A DNA stretch of 64,000 nucleotides from Lumbricus rubellus (Eukaryota; Annelida; Clitellata; Crassiclitellata; Lumbricidae). Numbering within the stretch: the stretch's first letter is position 1; each line of letters opens with the position of its first letter. The notes under the pieces are model-generated. The model saw only the letters and a program-made list of their open reading frames with translations, was not told where the DNA came from and ran no database searches. Positions 12,262 through 21,460 of the stretch are shown here, one piece after another. The position numbers and the translations under genes were made by a program. The stretch is from positions 34,746,968 through 34,810,967 of the forward strand of contig OX243817.1 in the NCBI GenBank assembly GCA_945859605.1. Direction: 5' to 3'.

Positions 12262-14400
12262 AAATCCGATCAAGATACATGCGACGAATCCGAGATGATT
12301 AGGTCGTATCTTCAACGTCTAACATGGAAGCCGAATAGATGTCGTATGTTGTCGTGTGGAAGTTTCTTTGAACTTCCTCTGTGCTATGTATTAACAAATC
12401 TTACGGACATTGACCTCATGATGATTAAGCCTAAAATCACTGCAATTCCTCGTGGCGTACCATATGCCAGGAACTTTGGAGAAGAAATCCTTATCATTAA
12501 ACAGGACACTCAACCTGGATTCGTGCGATTATTATTAAATGAAGATTCTAACAATGTCAGATACTTCAACATTGATCGAAGCTATCTTCACGGGCCCGCC
12601 ACTAAGTTTACGCTTCGTGGACTTGATATAGCTGAACAGTTTAATGAGACTCTTACGATTGAACCGAGTCGCAAAAGTTTAAACAATATGACGCAAGATG
12701 ATGTCGTCGCAATTTCCTGTCCATATTGGCCCAGTGAAGCTCAAGAATGGATTACAAGAACTACTCTGAGCGGATGGCCAGAAACATGTGTAAAGGATCA
12801 CATTGTACGAGGCGGTTGCCATTTCGTTGCAAAATCTCACCACACCGAACCAAGCGATAGCAATCAGTGGAGATATTCATTTTCTCAAGCTGAGATTGTT
12901 TTGATTCACAGCTGGAATGACGTTCAGAAGTATATTTATCACATACTCCGTGTAATCAAAGGACGTGTTAATGAGGAATGCGGGACGGAGAAGAAGGCTG
13001 TCCTTCACAGTTACCTTACGAAGATCTTAATGCTGTGGGCTTGCGAAATGAAACCTAACGAGTTTTGGGCTGAGGAAAACATTGAAGCATCAGTGAAAGA
13101 GATACTCTGTCAAACAATTGAATGTCTAATAGACAGGAATTGTCCACACTATTTTATACCAGGTCTCAACATTCTGGACTATTTAGTTGCTGTCGATATT
13201 TCCGGTGAAGCTTTCCAAATAGTCCAGTTTATGTTCGGGAGTGTTTCGAGAATCATGGCCAAATTCCCGATGTTTGATGTGAGGATGAATTTGCATGTGG
13301 AATTTTCTAAGAAAATAATCATGCATGTATCTGCTCTTCCTGACGCTTATATAAATCCGCTGGATCCAATGTTTAGACGATTTGACTTTTCCAGTGAGTT
13401 TTCAAGTGGCGTCATGCCTGACTCGGAGCTTGGAAAACTTGTTAAGAGGATAATGGCACATAAACAACTCCAATCTTCTCAGATGCAAAGCGGTGTTAAT
13501 AGATCTACAAATGAACACTTCAGACTTTGCCTTGAAGAGGATATCGACAGCCACTCATCACTGACATTTAATTTACAAGAGTCTTTCCTTGTTTATATCG
13601 GAACATTTGTGAAGAAGTGCATTTCAAAGGGTCATAGCGCATCTGAGCTTTACATTTGCTTAAAAGATGGCTCAAAAGCTAAATGTAAATGCTGTCATAA
13701 ACTGCTCAACCGTGTATGTTGCTATGAAAGGGTTTCTAGGAATTCAAACCGTCAAACTCCCCAGTACGAATATGTAACACAGAAAATGTATATCATCAGT
13801 GAATTTATTTTTGCGTCGTTCAGCAAGTTCTGCAAGAATACATCAACAGTTATCAACGGTCTATTTCATGCGAATTTTTTCTATGCTTATCTTCGCACTT
13901 ACCGACTGGCTTTACACATATGCAAACAAATGCTACAGATGCTAGAATCTAATTACACAATGCAATTTATCTTCAAGGTAAACTGCACAGAGAGTTTTCC
14001 TGTGCTGTTGAGCAGTGACTTGATGCCGTTGTATGACGAAAAAATCCAGACAGTTTTTGGATTCGTTGCTCTATTTATTTGTATCGGATATAACGAAGAA
14101 GTGAATCGTGGTAATCTGATCAGAATCACTTCTCTATTTGACGAACTGTCGTCCGCTGGAGTGGAGCAGAAACATCGGAAGACATCTTCTCGATATTCTC
14201 GATTAATCTCTTCTCTCGTCGTTCAACTGTGTCCGGCTGTCTTCATCAGTTACATTGAAAAGCAATGTCAGAAGAAGTTGAACCTGGTGATTTGCGACAG
14301 TTTTCACGACATAATATACAAAGGACCCCAAAATGATACACGCCTGCATCTTCACGCTATTTTGTTACTACAGTGTGCTTATTCCATTGCAAAGAACTGA
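12262..14400 (+). CDS. Gene 3: Mab-21/cGAS-like (cGLR) protein, main exon
   Basis: 712 codons in an open frame from the acceptor TTTTTGTCTCAG to the stop; with an upstream ATG it would give 713 residues. Counting from the first exon codon: GS at 33-34, D49 and D51 of TDID, aspartates 146/147 before VVAISCPYWP, GWP at 171, GGCHFVAKSH, WRYSFSQAE at ~203, YLTKILMLWACE at ~251, HYFIPGLNIL at ~296. These give a complete Mab-21/cGAS nucleotidyltransferase fold with a plausible metal-binding triad. Residues ~310-712 are a family-specific, mainly helical region with a cysteine cluster (C475, C477, C478, C486, C487) and TPR-like helices (FFYAYLRTYRLALHICKQML). No signal peptide or membrane segment is evident, so the protein is probably cytosolic. 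By analogy it could sense nucleic acid and make cyclic nucleotides. A non-catalytic Mab-21 role is possible. The in-frame GTG 15 nt upstream lies in the polypyrimidine tract and is not a real start. Confidence 0.85.
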   Translation, partial: KSDQDTCDESEMIRSYLQRLTWKPNRCRMLSCGSFFELPLCYVLTNLTDIDLMMIKPKITAIPRGVPYARNFGEEILIIKQDTQPGFVRLLLNEDSNNVRYFNIDRSYLHGPATKFTLRGLDIAEQFNETLTIEPSRKSLNNMTQDDVVAISCPYWPSEAQEWITRTTLSGWPETCVKDHIVRGGCHFVAKSHHTEPSDSNQWRYSFSQAEIVLIHSWNDVQKYIYHILRVIKGRVNEECGTEKKAVLHSYLTKILMLWACEMKPNEFWAEENIEASVKEILCQTIECLIDRNCPHYFIPGLNILDYLVAVDISGEAFQIVQFMFGSVSRIMAKFPMFDVRMNLHVEFSKKIIMHVSALPDAYINPLDPMFRRFDFSSEFSSGVMPDSELGKLVKRIMAHKQLQSSQMQSGVNRSTNEHFRLCLEEDIDSHSSLTFNLQESFLVYIGTFVKKCISKGHSASELYICLKDGSKAKCKCCHKLLNRVCCYERVSRNSNRQTPQYEYVTQKMYIISEFIFASFSKFCKNTSTVINGLFHANFFYAYLRTYRLALHICKQMLQMLESNYTMQFIFKVNCTESFPVLLSSDLMPLYDEKIQTVFGFVALFICIGYNEEVNRGNLIRITSLFDELSSAGVEQKHRKTSSRYSRLISSLVVQLCPAVFISYIEKQCQKKLNLVICDSFHDIIYKGPQNDTRLHLHAILLLQCAYSIAKN

Positions 14401-14502
14401 ACAAACTGGTCTAACACCGGTTCTTCTCCGCTGAAAGAGAAGATCGTTCAAACGACATCGTTTTATAGTGATGGCAGCAGTGTTACAGTATGATCTCCAT
14501 GT

Positions 14503-14947
14503 ACTGGCTTTACACATATGCGAACACATGCTACAGATACTATAATTTAATTAGGCTACACAATGCAATTTATCTTTTGGGCATACTGCACAGAGAGTTT
14601 TCCTGTGCTGTTGAGCAGTGACTTGATGCCGATGTATGACGAAAATATTCAGACTGTTTTTGGATTCGTTGCTCTATTCATTTGTGTCGGGTATAGAAAG
14701 GAAGTGAATCGTGGTAACCTGATCAGGATCACTTCCCTATTTGACGAACTGTCTTTCGCTGGAGTGGAACAGAAACATCGGAGAAAAACTTCTCGATATT
14801 CTCAAATTATTTCTTCTCTCGTCGTTCAACTGTGTCCGGCTGTCTTCATCAGTTACATTGAAAAGCAATGTCAGAAGAAGTTGAAAGTGGTGATTTGCGA
14901 CAGTTTTTCTGTTACTACAGTGTGCTTATTCCATTGCAAAGAACTGA
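14503..14947 (+). pseudogene. Tandem partial copy of the 3' end of a Mab-21/cGAS-like gene
   Basis: It matches the last ~170 codons of gene 3 and its relatives, from CTGGCTTTACACATATG to the terminal GCAAAGAACTGA. The start is out of frame (CTATAATTTAATTAG). About 55-60 nt are missing near 14908, where GACAGTTTT joins TCTGTTACTACAG; this shifts the frame so that it runs to a stop at 14959-14961. It is preceded by one copy (14401-14502) and followed by a second copy (14948-15049) of the gene 3 3' flank, so a ~545 bp block of 3' coding plus flank was duplicated in tandem, with the junction in GATCTCCATGTA. The sequence resembles gene 4 more than gene 3 in places (HRRKTSRYSQI), which suggests sequence exchange. 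Confidence 0.85.
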
Positions 14948-15163
14948 GCAAACTGTTCTAACACCGGTTTTTCTCCTCTGAAAGAGAAGATGGTTTCAAG
15001 CGACTTTGTTTTATAGTGATGGCAACAGTGTTACAGTATGATCTCCATGTAGTCCTACCGCAGTTTTATGCTGTTCAAAATAACTGTATAACAGTGTATA
15101 TTTTAAACCATAAGGCAAACTGGATTCTGTGGCGATGTCGCGATTTGCGCAAATCTGTCCCGG

Positions 15164-15613
15164 TGTAAAGGTTTCAAATTACCCCCTCCTAAACATTACC
15201 CCCCGGTAACTTGAAACCGGTTTGAGATTACCCCCCGGAAACTATATTTGCATCAATCATCGCATTTATTGCACTAAAAAAATCAGAAAAATCATCCCGC
15301 TTCTTCTTTTGGTCTGAAGATTTCCATCCGCCATCCCACTTCGTGGTTTGTTATCAATATTTTGATCGGAAAAAATAATAGCCTCGAAGCCATTTTCTCC
15401 ATGTAAACTTCAGCGGCGATTAGTATTTTAGTCACAGATGAAAATATTGATAACAAACCACGAAGTGGGATAACGGATGAAAATCTTCAGACCAAGACAA
15501 GAAGCGGGATGATTTTTCTGATATTTTTAGTGCAAAAGATGCGATGATTGGTGCAATTTACAGTTTGCAGGGGGGGGGGTAATGTTTAGGAGGGGTAATC
15601 TGAAACCTTTACA
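15164..15613 (+). mobile_element. Foldback (MITE-like) element, copy 1
   Basis: A 450 bp near-palindrome. It starts TGTAAAGGTTTCAAATTACC and ends with the inverted counterpart (GGTAATCTGAAACCTTTACA), and the inner arms also pair (CCATCCCACTTCGTGG with CCACGAAGTGGGAT). The left flank is CCGG and the right flank CCAG, probably a mutated 4 bp TSD. There is no coding capacity. It is homologous to the element at 19311-19757 in the opposite orientation. It lies in the transposon-rich gap behind gene 3. Confidence 0.85.
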
Positions 15614-15970
15614 CCAGTCGAAGGCTTTGAAGTTGAATGGGTTTCATTCACGAAATATTTGTTTAATCTTCTCCTGCGAATTTGCAGTCATCGCCACTAT
15701 TTTCATATTACAAATAACTTTAAAACCCGAGTTATCGACATGTTAAGTTTCGATGTGGAAACTTACGCGAAATTCAGACGCCAATAACCAGCCATTTTTA
15801 ACGGTCCCAGGCCAACGATCCATGTCCGGTCAATTAAGTAGTAAACCCGCTCATTTAGTATGGCACTCTAATTTTTGCACGAAAAGTTTTGAAATAAACT
15901 AAAGAAAATGTGGTAGAAATTTTAAGAAAAAACGATATGGGGGAAATATTTAAAATTTGAAATTTATTTG
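15614..15970. other. Unassigned spacer between two inserted elements
   Basis: About 360 bases with no gene or recognisable element. GCAGTCATCGCCAC near 15680 is loosely inverted relative to TGTGGCGATGTCGC near 15127, so the foldback element may be nested in an older transposon. The match is too weak to annotate. Confidence 0.4.
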
Positions 15971-16953
15971 CAGTGGCGTAACTAGGAACTCGGGGCCCCT
16001 AGACAAAGTATGAAGGTGGGGCCCTTTCCATACGGTACTTATTTAAATGCATTATTACTCATTAATTTACTGAAATGCTGATGTGCAAGATACAAAATCA
16101 TACAAGTACAAATTACAGTAATCTGTAAGTTCCTAACAAGGCTAAAATGACAATTATGACATGTGCGACTGAAGTTAACTACCGTAGTTAAGTAGGCTGG
16201 CCTTAACGGCCTATGTAAGGTTTGGTTGAAGTCCTTTGCTATAGTGTGAAGTCATTCAGTCAAAACTCAGAACTCTTTTTTCCTTGCCTTAATGTTTGCA
16301 AATTTGTCCTCAAGTGTGTCCAGATCAAGCTGCCTGGCTGCTTCGTTTTCAATGCTGATCAGCGCCAAACTGTCAAGGCGATCTTGTGCAATTGATGAGC
16401 GTAAGTATGACTTTATGAGTTTCAGTGTTGAAAAACTGCGCTCGTTCCGCACTAGAGACCGTGACTGGCAGTGTACAGAACAGAATACACGCCCTTCCAA
16501 GTTCCGGCATTGACGATAGAACATCAGATGATAGCAGCAGAGATAGAACATTTCTCACAGACTCACACTTTTCGATTTCTTTGCGGAACTCACGACGCTT
16601 ATCAGATGGATATACCTACCATGCAAAATTTGCAAATGCAATGACGTCATTTTCGGGACCGGAAAGTTGTCACTAATTAAACATTAGTGCTGTGCACTGC
16701 TGGAGCTGGGCGTCTCCGAGAGACTCCGACTCGTCGCGTCGTGTCGGGTTGACGGAACTTGACGGGTTCTCGGGTAACCGTTACGGTTAAACCGTACTGA
16801 GAGTCTGACACGGTATCGCGTCTACTTAGTGTACTACAATATTTATTTAACATATTTTTCGGAGTCTTGCAAACTCGGGGGCCCCTCTGGGGCCTATACA
16901 CTCGGGGGCCCCTAGACTTTGTCTACACAGTCTACCCTATTGTTACGCCACTG
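15971..16953 (-). mobile_element. hAT transposon, internally deleted, with dimerisation-domain remnant
   Basis: The ends are the inverted repeats CAGTGGCGTAAC and GTTACGCCACTG, flanked by a perfect 8 bp TSD TTTATTTG (15963-15970 and 16954-16961). Both are hAT hallmarks. On the minus strand, about 16267-16558, lies the C-terminal hAT dimerisation domain: TLPVTVSSAER in one frame and RSFSTLKLIKSYLRSS..LALISIE in the next, joined across one frameshift near 16437. At 983 bp it lacks the catalytic core, so it is non-autonomous. The end sequences also show GGGGCCCC words near both termini. Confidence 0.92.
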
Positions 16954-17585
16954 TTTATTTGCGAGGAGCAGTGATGCCACAGCTGGATTTTTTCAACTAA
17001 ATCTGGTTTCGGCCTTCGTCTGGGTTTCTGGGTTTTTCTAGGCAAAATCTGGGTTTATTTTAGAATCGCTTATACAAATAATATGGGTTTCTGATTTTTT
17101 AATAAGGAAGCATGGGTTTATTTCTGAAACGTCAGGTCATGCCGTAGGTTGAATTATTCTTGCCGAAATCTAATTTCTTTAGACGACTCATGCTGACGTC
17201 ATTTCTAACCGTAGAGACGATACGTGGTCTATGGCGAAAATATCATATAATGTAGCAAACTGATATGCAATTACATTGATTAAATCACGATGTCCTATGG
17301 GAGCTGAATATCGGAAGGTAAGAAATGCAAAAGTAAATCAGATTTTATATAGCGACCGTCTATGGCCTCGACCGTTCATTTTTCAATGAATTTGATCGGG
17401 TGAGATTCTCCACCGCTCTCCCCTTTTTTGGTCCCCGTGGACGGACCGTTTAGGTACCCGTCGACGGACCGCGCTAGCCCGAGATTTTTAATCTATGAAA
17501 TGGCCACCTTCGGACTTGGTGGGGGGGGGCGAAAACCATAAATTTCCCGTGTAACGCGGGGTCCCAAAATCTAGTTTCTTATAAA
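16954..17585. other. Unassigned intergenic DNA
   Basis: No coding or RNA gene seen. TGGGTTT words recur (about 17025-17120), and a GC-rich segment with GACGGACCG twice and a run of nine to ten G lies at about 17400-17530. At about 17586 the sequence returns to the downstream block shared by all array units (GGTGTAACTTGTTGACCGCC). So roughly 15085-17585 is inserted relative to the basic unit. Confidence 0.5.
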
Positions 17586-17997
17586 GGGGTGTAACTTGTT
17601 GACCGCCGCTGTCTGGTATGTTAGCAACAAGTCCTTTTTCAAGATTTTCCTGGTGTTGAGGACCCAGAGATTCGTTATTGGGTCTTCCAGTGTTGTACTA
17701 TATAAGGAAATGAACCCATATTCTAAGTCCCACAATTCAGAACGAAACGTTTCTAACTTTTTTATATTATGGAACAATGCCAACTTCATTTGACGTCGTT
17801 ATTTGATCCGAACGAAAATCAGTATTTAATTGCTATTAACCCCTTCGCTGCGAGTGACGAGTAAGGCTGTGGTTGATAGACCACTTGCATGGAATAGGCT
17901 TTAGTCAAATTTGCGTAGGCCTACTAATACTATTGATTCTACTAGGCCTATTATAATCCCATATAAAATCATCGGCTATTTTTCATGGCTAGATATT

Positions 17998-18995
17998 CTT
18001 CTTTCTTCTTTACGTTCTCTGCCAAGTGGCAGGTCCAAACGTCCAATGTTTCCACTTTTCACGCTGTTGTGCCATGTCCTTCAGTTCTCTGTATCCCTCT
18101 TCCATCATCCCGTCCAGCAGTTTTTGTCTAGGCCTTCCTCTGCACCTCTTTCCCTCCAATCTTCCTTCAATTATTTCTTTCTGCAGTGAGTCACCTCTTA
18201 GCAAATGTCCCACCCAATTCTTTTGTCTTATCTTTATTGTGCCCAGCAGAGATCTTTTCTCTTCTACCAACTACCATCATTAGTACTTCTTCATTTGAAA
18301 CGTGCTTTGTCCAACTGATTTTCTCCATCTTTCTCCATACCCACATTTCAAAAGCTTCCAGCCTCTGCACATCTTCTTTTCTCATTGTCCATGTCTCTGC
18401 GCCATATAACGTCACACTCCATATCAATGTTTTAACCATTCTTATCTTCAGATTTCTATTTAGCCCTCCTCTTAGCAATTCTTTCCTTTTTAAGAATGCC
18501 TCTTTGCCCATTGCTATTCTCCTTCTTATCTCTCTATGACATTTGGCATCGCTTGATATTAAGCTTCCCAAATAGCAGAATTCCTTCACCTGCTCTATTT
18601 CTTCTCCATTTATTTTTATACAAATAGTTGTTTCCTTTTCCTTACTGATCTTCATAACTAATTATTAGATAATTAGATATTATTTTGGTATTATTATTTA
18701 ATTAAATATTATTAAATTATTATTAAATTATTATTATTAAATTATTATTATTATTATTATTATTATAAATTATAAATTATAAATATTATAAATAAATTAT
18801 ATTTATTTATAAATAAATTATAAACATAATTATTATAAATTATTATTATTAAGTTATTATTACATTATTATTATTAAATTATTAAATTATTATTATATTT
18901 TTATTATTATTTAATTAAATATTATCTAATTATTTAATTAAATATTATTTTGGTATTATTATTTATTTTTGGTATTATTATTATACTTTTTAATA
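17998..18995 (-). mobile_element. 5'-truncated LINE fragment with AT-rich end
   Basis: The insertion is bounded by a 9 bp TSD CTAGATATT (17989-17997 and 18996-19004); units without it read GGCTAGATATCAGCC. On the minus strand, 18655 to about 18010 encodes the C-terminal part of a LINE endonuclease/reverse-transcriptase: FCYLGSLISSDAKC, ETWTMRKEDVQRLEAFEMWV and, after a frameshift near 18260, RQKNWVGHLLRGDS..GRPRQKLLDG. The 3' tail (left side) is GAA-rich. The right third (18656-18995) is nearly pure TTA/AAT repeat. It is a dead copy without the RT active site. Confidence 0.85.
18656..18995. repeat. (TTA)n-type AT-rich tract
   Basis: Some 340 bases made almost only of A and T, dominated by TTATTA, AAATTA and TAAAT words with expansions and inversions. 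It lies between the LINE fragment and its right TSD, so it was either carried in or grew at the truncated 5' end. Confidence 0.85.
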
Positions 18996-19310
18996 CTAGA
19001 TATTAGCCGAAGTAAAAAAAAACCTGAATATGAAACAGCAATGCCCTTCTTAGTCCTATCCCCTCTTTTATCTTAATGCGCCTATATGCCCTATAAGCTT
19101 ACTGCATGTCGAACCATGCATGCATGCGGGTACGCACTAGTTAACTGGAGTTCTTTTTGCCAAAGATACAATCTGCCACAGGCTGAATTCCAATAACAGA
19201 AGCTACATCAGTTTCCTCCGACCAGGTATTATTATGCCTACTTTATTTACTGAATGCACCTGCTGGTAGCCTAATATACGCATCAATAATTATCGTCTGC
19301 AATTACCCGG

Positions 19311-19757
19311 TGTAAAGGTTTCAGATTACCCCCTCCTAAACATTACCCCCCTAAAAACTGTATATTGGACCAATCATCGCATTTATTGCACTAAAATAAT
19401 CGGAAAAATCATCCCGCTTCTTGTTTTGGTCTGAAGATTTCCATCCGTCATCCCACTTCGTGGTTTGTTATCAATATTTTCATCTGTAACTGAAATACTA
19501 ATCGCCGCTGAAGTTACAATGGAGAAAATGTCTTCGAGGCTATTATTTTTTCGGATCAAAATATTGATAACAAAACACGAAGTGGGATGACGGATGATAT
19601 TCTGCAGACCAAAACAAGAAGCGGGATGATTTTTCTGATTTTATTAGTGCAATAAATGCGATGATTGATGCAAATCTAGTTTCCGGGGGATAATCTGAGA
19701 CCGGTTTCAAGTTACCGGGGGGTAATGTTTAGGAGGGGGTAATTTGAAACCTTTACA
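19311..19757 (-). mobile_element. Foldback (MITE-like) element, copy 2
   Basis: 447 bp with ends TGTAAAGGTTTCAGATTACC and the matching inverted end CTTTACA, homologous to 15164-15613 but reversed. The empty site exists in other units as ATTACCCGGCATGCAG. Here it reads ACCCGG, element, CCGGCATG, so the TSD is the 4 bp CCGG. No open frame of note. It lies just upstream of the promoter-like box of gene 4. Confidence 0.9.
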
Positions 19758-19790
19758 CCGGCATGCAGTAGAGAAACTGTGTTGCACTTA

Positions 19791-20713
19791 AGTCGATCGG
19801 TTCGGTGGCTGCTGCGCTCTATTACATATGGATAAAAGCAGGTTCCGCGCTCAACTGGTGTCCGTAGTGCTCTTGGTATAGTAGGCCATCCGCACGGAAT
19901 AGGCTTCACTTAGATCTAAATGTTGCTCTATGTCGTAGAGCAGACAGTCATGGTCATACTGTCCCAAAGTGTTTGTGTCTGGATAAGCTAGAAACCACGT
20001 TTGCAGCGTGTTTGTAGGCCTACCTATTTTAAAGTTTATTTAAAAAAGTATTTGATAAAAAAACATCGTGCATGCAGAAGTGAGTGTGACATGCTTCAGA
20101 ATATCGGAAATAAGCCAAACAGCCGAACGATGTACCCGGCAAAAGCAATACCGCAAAACTGGGAAACTGCAGATTGTAGTCCAACAGATCTTGCTGAGAT
20201 AAAACCCACGCAGTTGTAGGCCTATTATCCAACATCTGGCAATTAACCGTGGGACAATGGCAGAGCTATGCGCGTGTATATTTTGTGCACAATAGATATC
20301 ACGAGAAGCCTACACCGTGGTGGTCTTATGATAATCATTATGATGAGCGTGCTAGGCAGCAAATGTTTTACATGTGTGAGAACTTCCGCATCGGCAAACT
20401 ACGTTCTATATAAAATATTACAATAACCAGACAGTAGCAGAAAATAAAGTCTATTCAAGCGAACAACTCAAGCGTATCCTTGCCTCGCCGTTTGTGACTG
20501 CAATGCTGCTAGTCTACTGGTCCTACTTAACGATTGGCAGATGTAGCCAAGCACAAGATCGTAAGCTTATAGCCTAAGCTCATAACGCAGTCTGTTCTGC
20601 TCAGACGTTGGCTTATCGTTCAACCTTTGTAATTACTCTGATATGAAGGTGCGTTAGGTTTAATTGTCGCGTTGTGAAAATTGATGGACTGCTGTACAGA
20701 AAACTGCATCATG
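19791..20713 (+). promoter_or_regulatory. 5' module of gene 4: promoter-like box to start codon/donor
   Basis: The conserved box has GATAAAAG at 19831-19838. A good donor-like site GCAGAA|GTGAGT occurs at 20079/20080 and could end a leader exon. The module ends GCATCATG|GTGACTTG with ATG at 20711-20713. The intron to the main exon would be 747 bp and ends TTTTTTGACTCAG. Gene 4 is the best argument for the upstream start, because its main exon has ATT where other copies have the first internal ATG. Confidence 0.45.
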
Positions 20714-21460
20714 GTGACTTGTTTCTCATATTCATGTTTAAACAAAATAAGTCTGATTTCCAAGTTTTAATGGCGTAACAAAGGATATCTTTCTCATACG
20801 TTGCTGCCACCGAAAAAGAAGAAGTCTAACCCTTAGACCGAGAGCGCACGATCTTCTAGACCTACAGTAACTACCGAAAAATAGATAATAGCCTATAATT
20901 AGAAGGCTTTTTATCAGAACGATACACATACTAAATATCATTTGCTAACTATTGAACTGCTACTCTGTTTGTACGTGCCCCGGACGGTTTACTTACACAC
21001 TTATGCTACTTACTCAGCATTTAAAAAAAATTGAATTTCTTTAACGCATGCATTGCATAAACAGATGAAAGTAAAGTATTGAAAAATTACTAACAGAGAA
21101 TTGGTTTTTAACAATAATTTAAAATGATCTCATATCCGTAAGTTATTTAGAAAGCCTTTCTTAGTTTATCGATCTTGAGTTGCCCGTAAGTGTAAAACAA
21201 ACTTAAAAACGGCTATAGTATTTCTAAAGGTGGCTAGTAAATGGCTAAGAGCCTAAGAGGTTTTCTTAAGAAAACTATTAACAATCTCCAAAGATGTTCA
21301 GCTGACAATCTAGTTCTTTCGATGCGTAGGGTGTCTAGCACAGGAAAGATTCGACCAACTTTTTCAAATGGTAGGGCCTATTATAGCATGAAATAGGATG
21401 ACGTCCCCAGATAATGTCAGCAATAAGCAATACTTAAAATAGAAGTGTTTTTTGACTCAG

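Noticed and set aside
15127..15700. Older transposon enclosing the first foldback element
   Set aside because: The outer inverted match (TGTGGCGATGTCGC against GCAGTCATCGCCAC) is short and imperfect and no TSD is visible.
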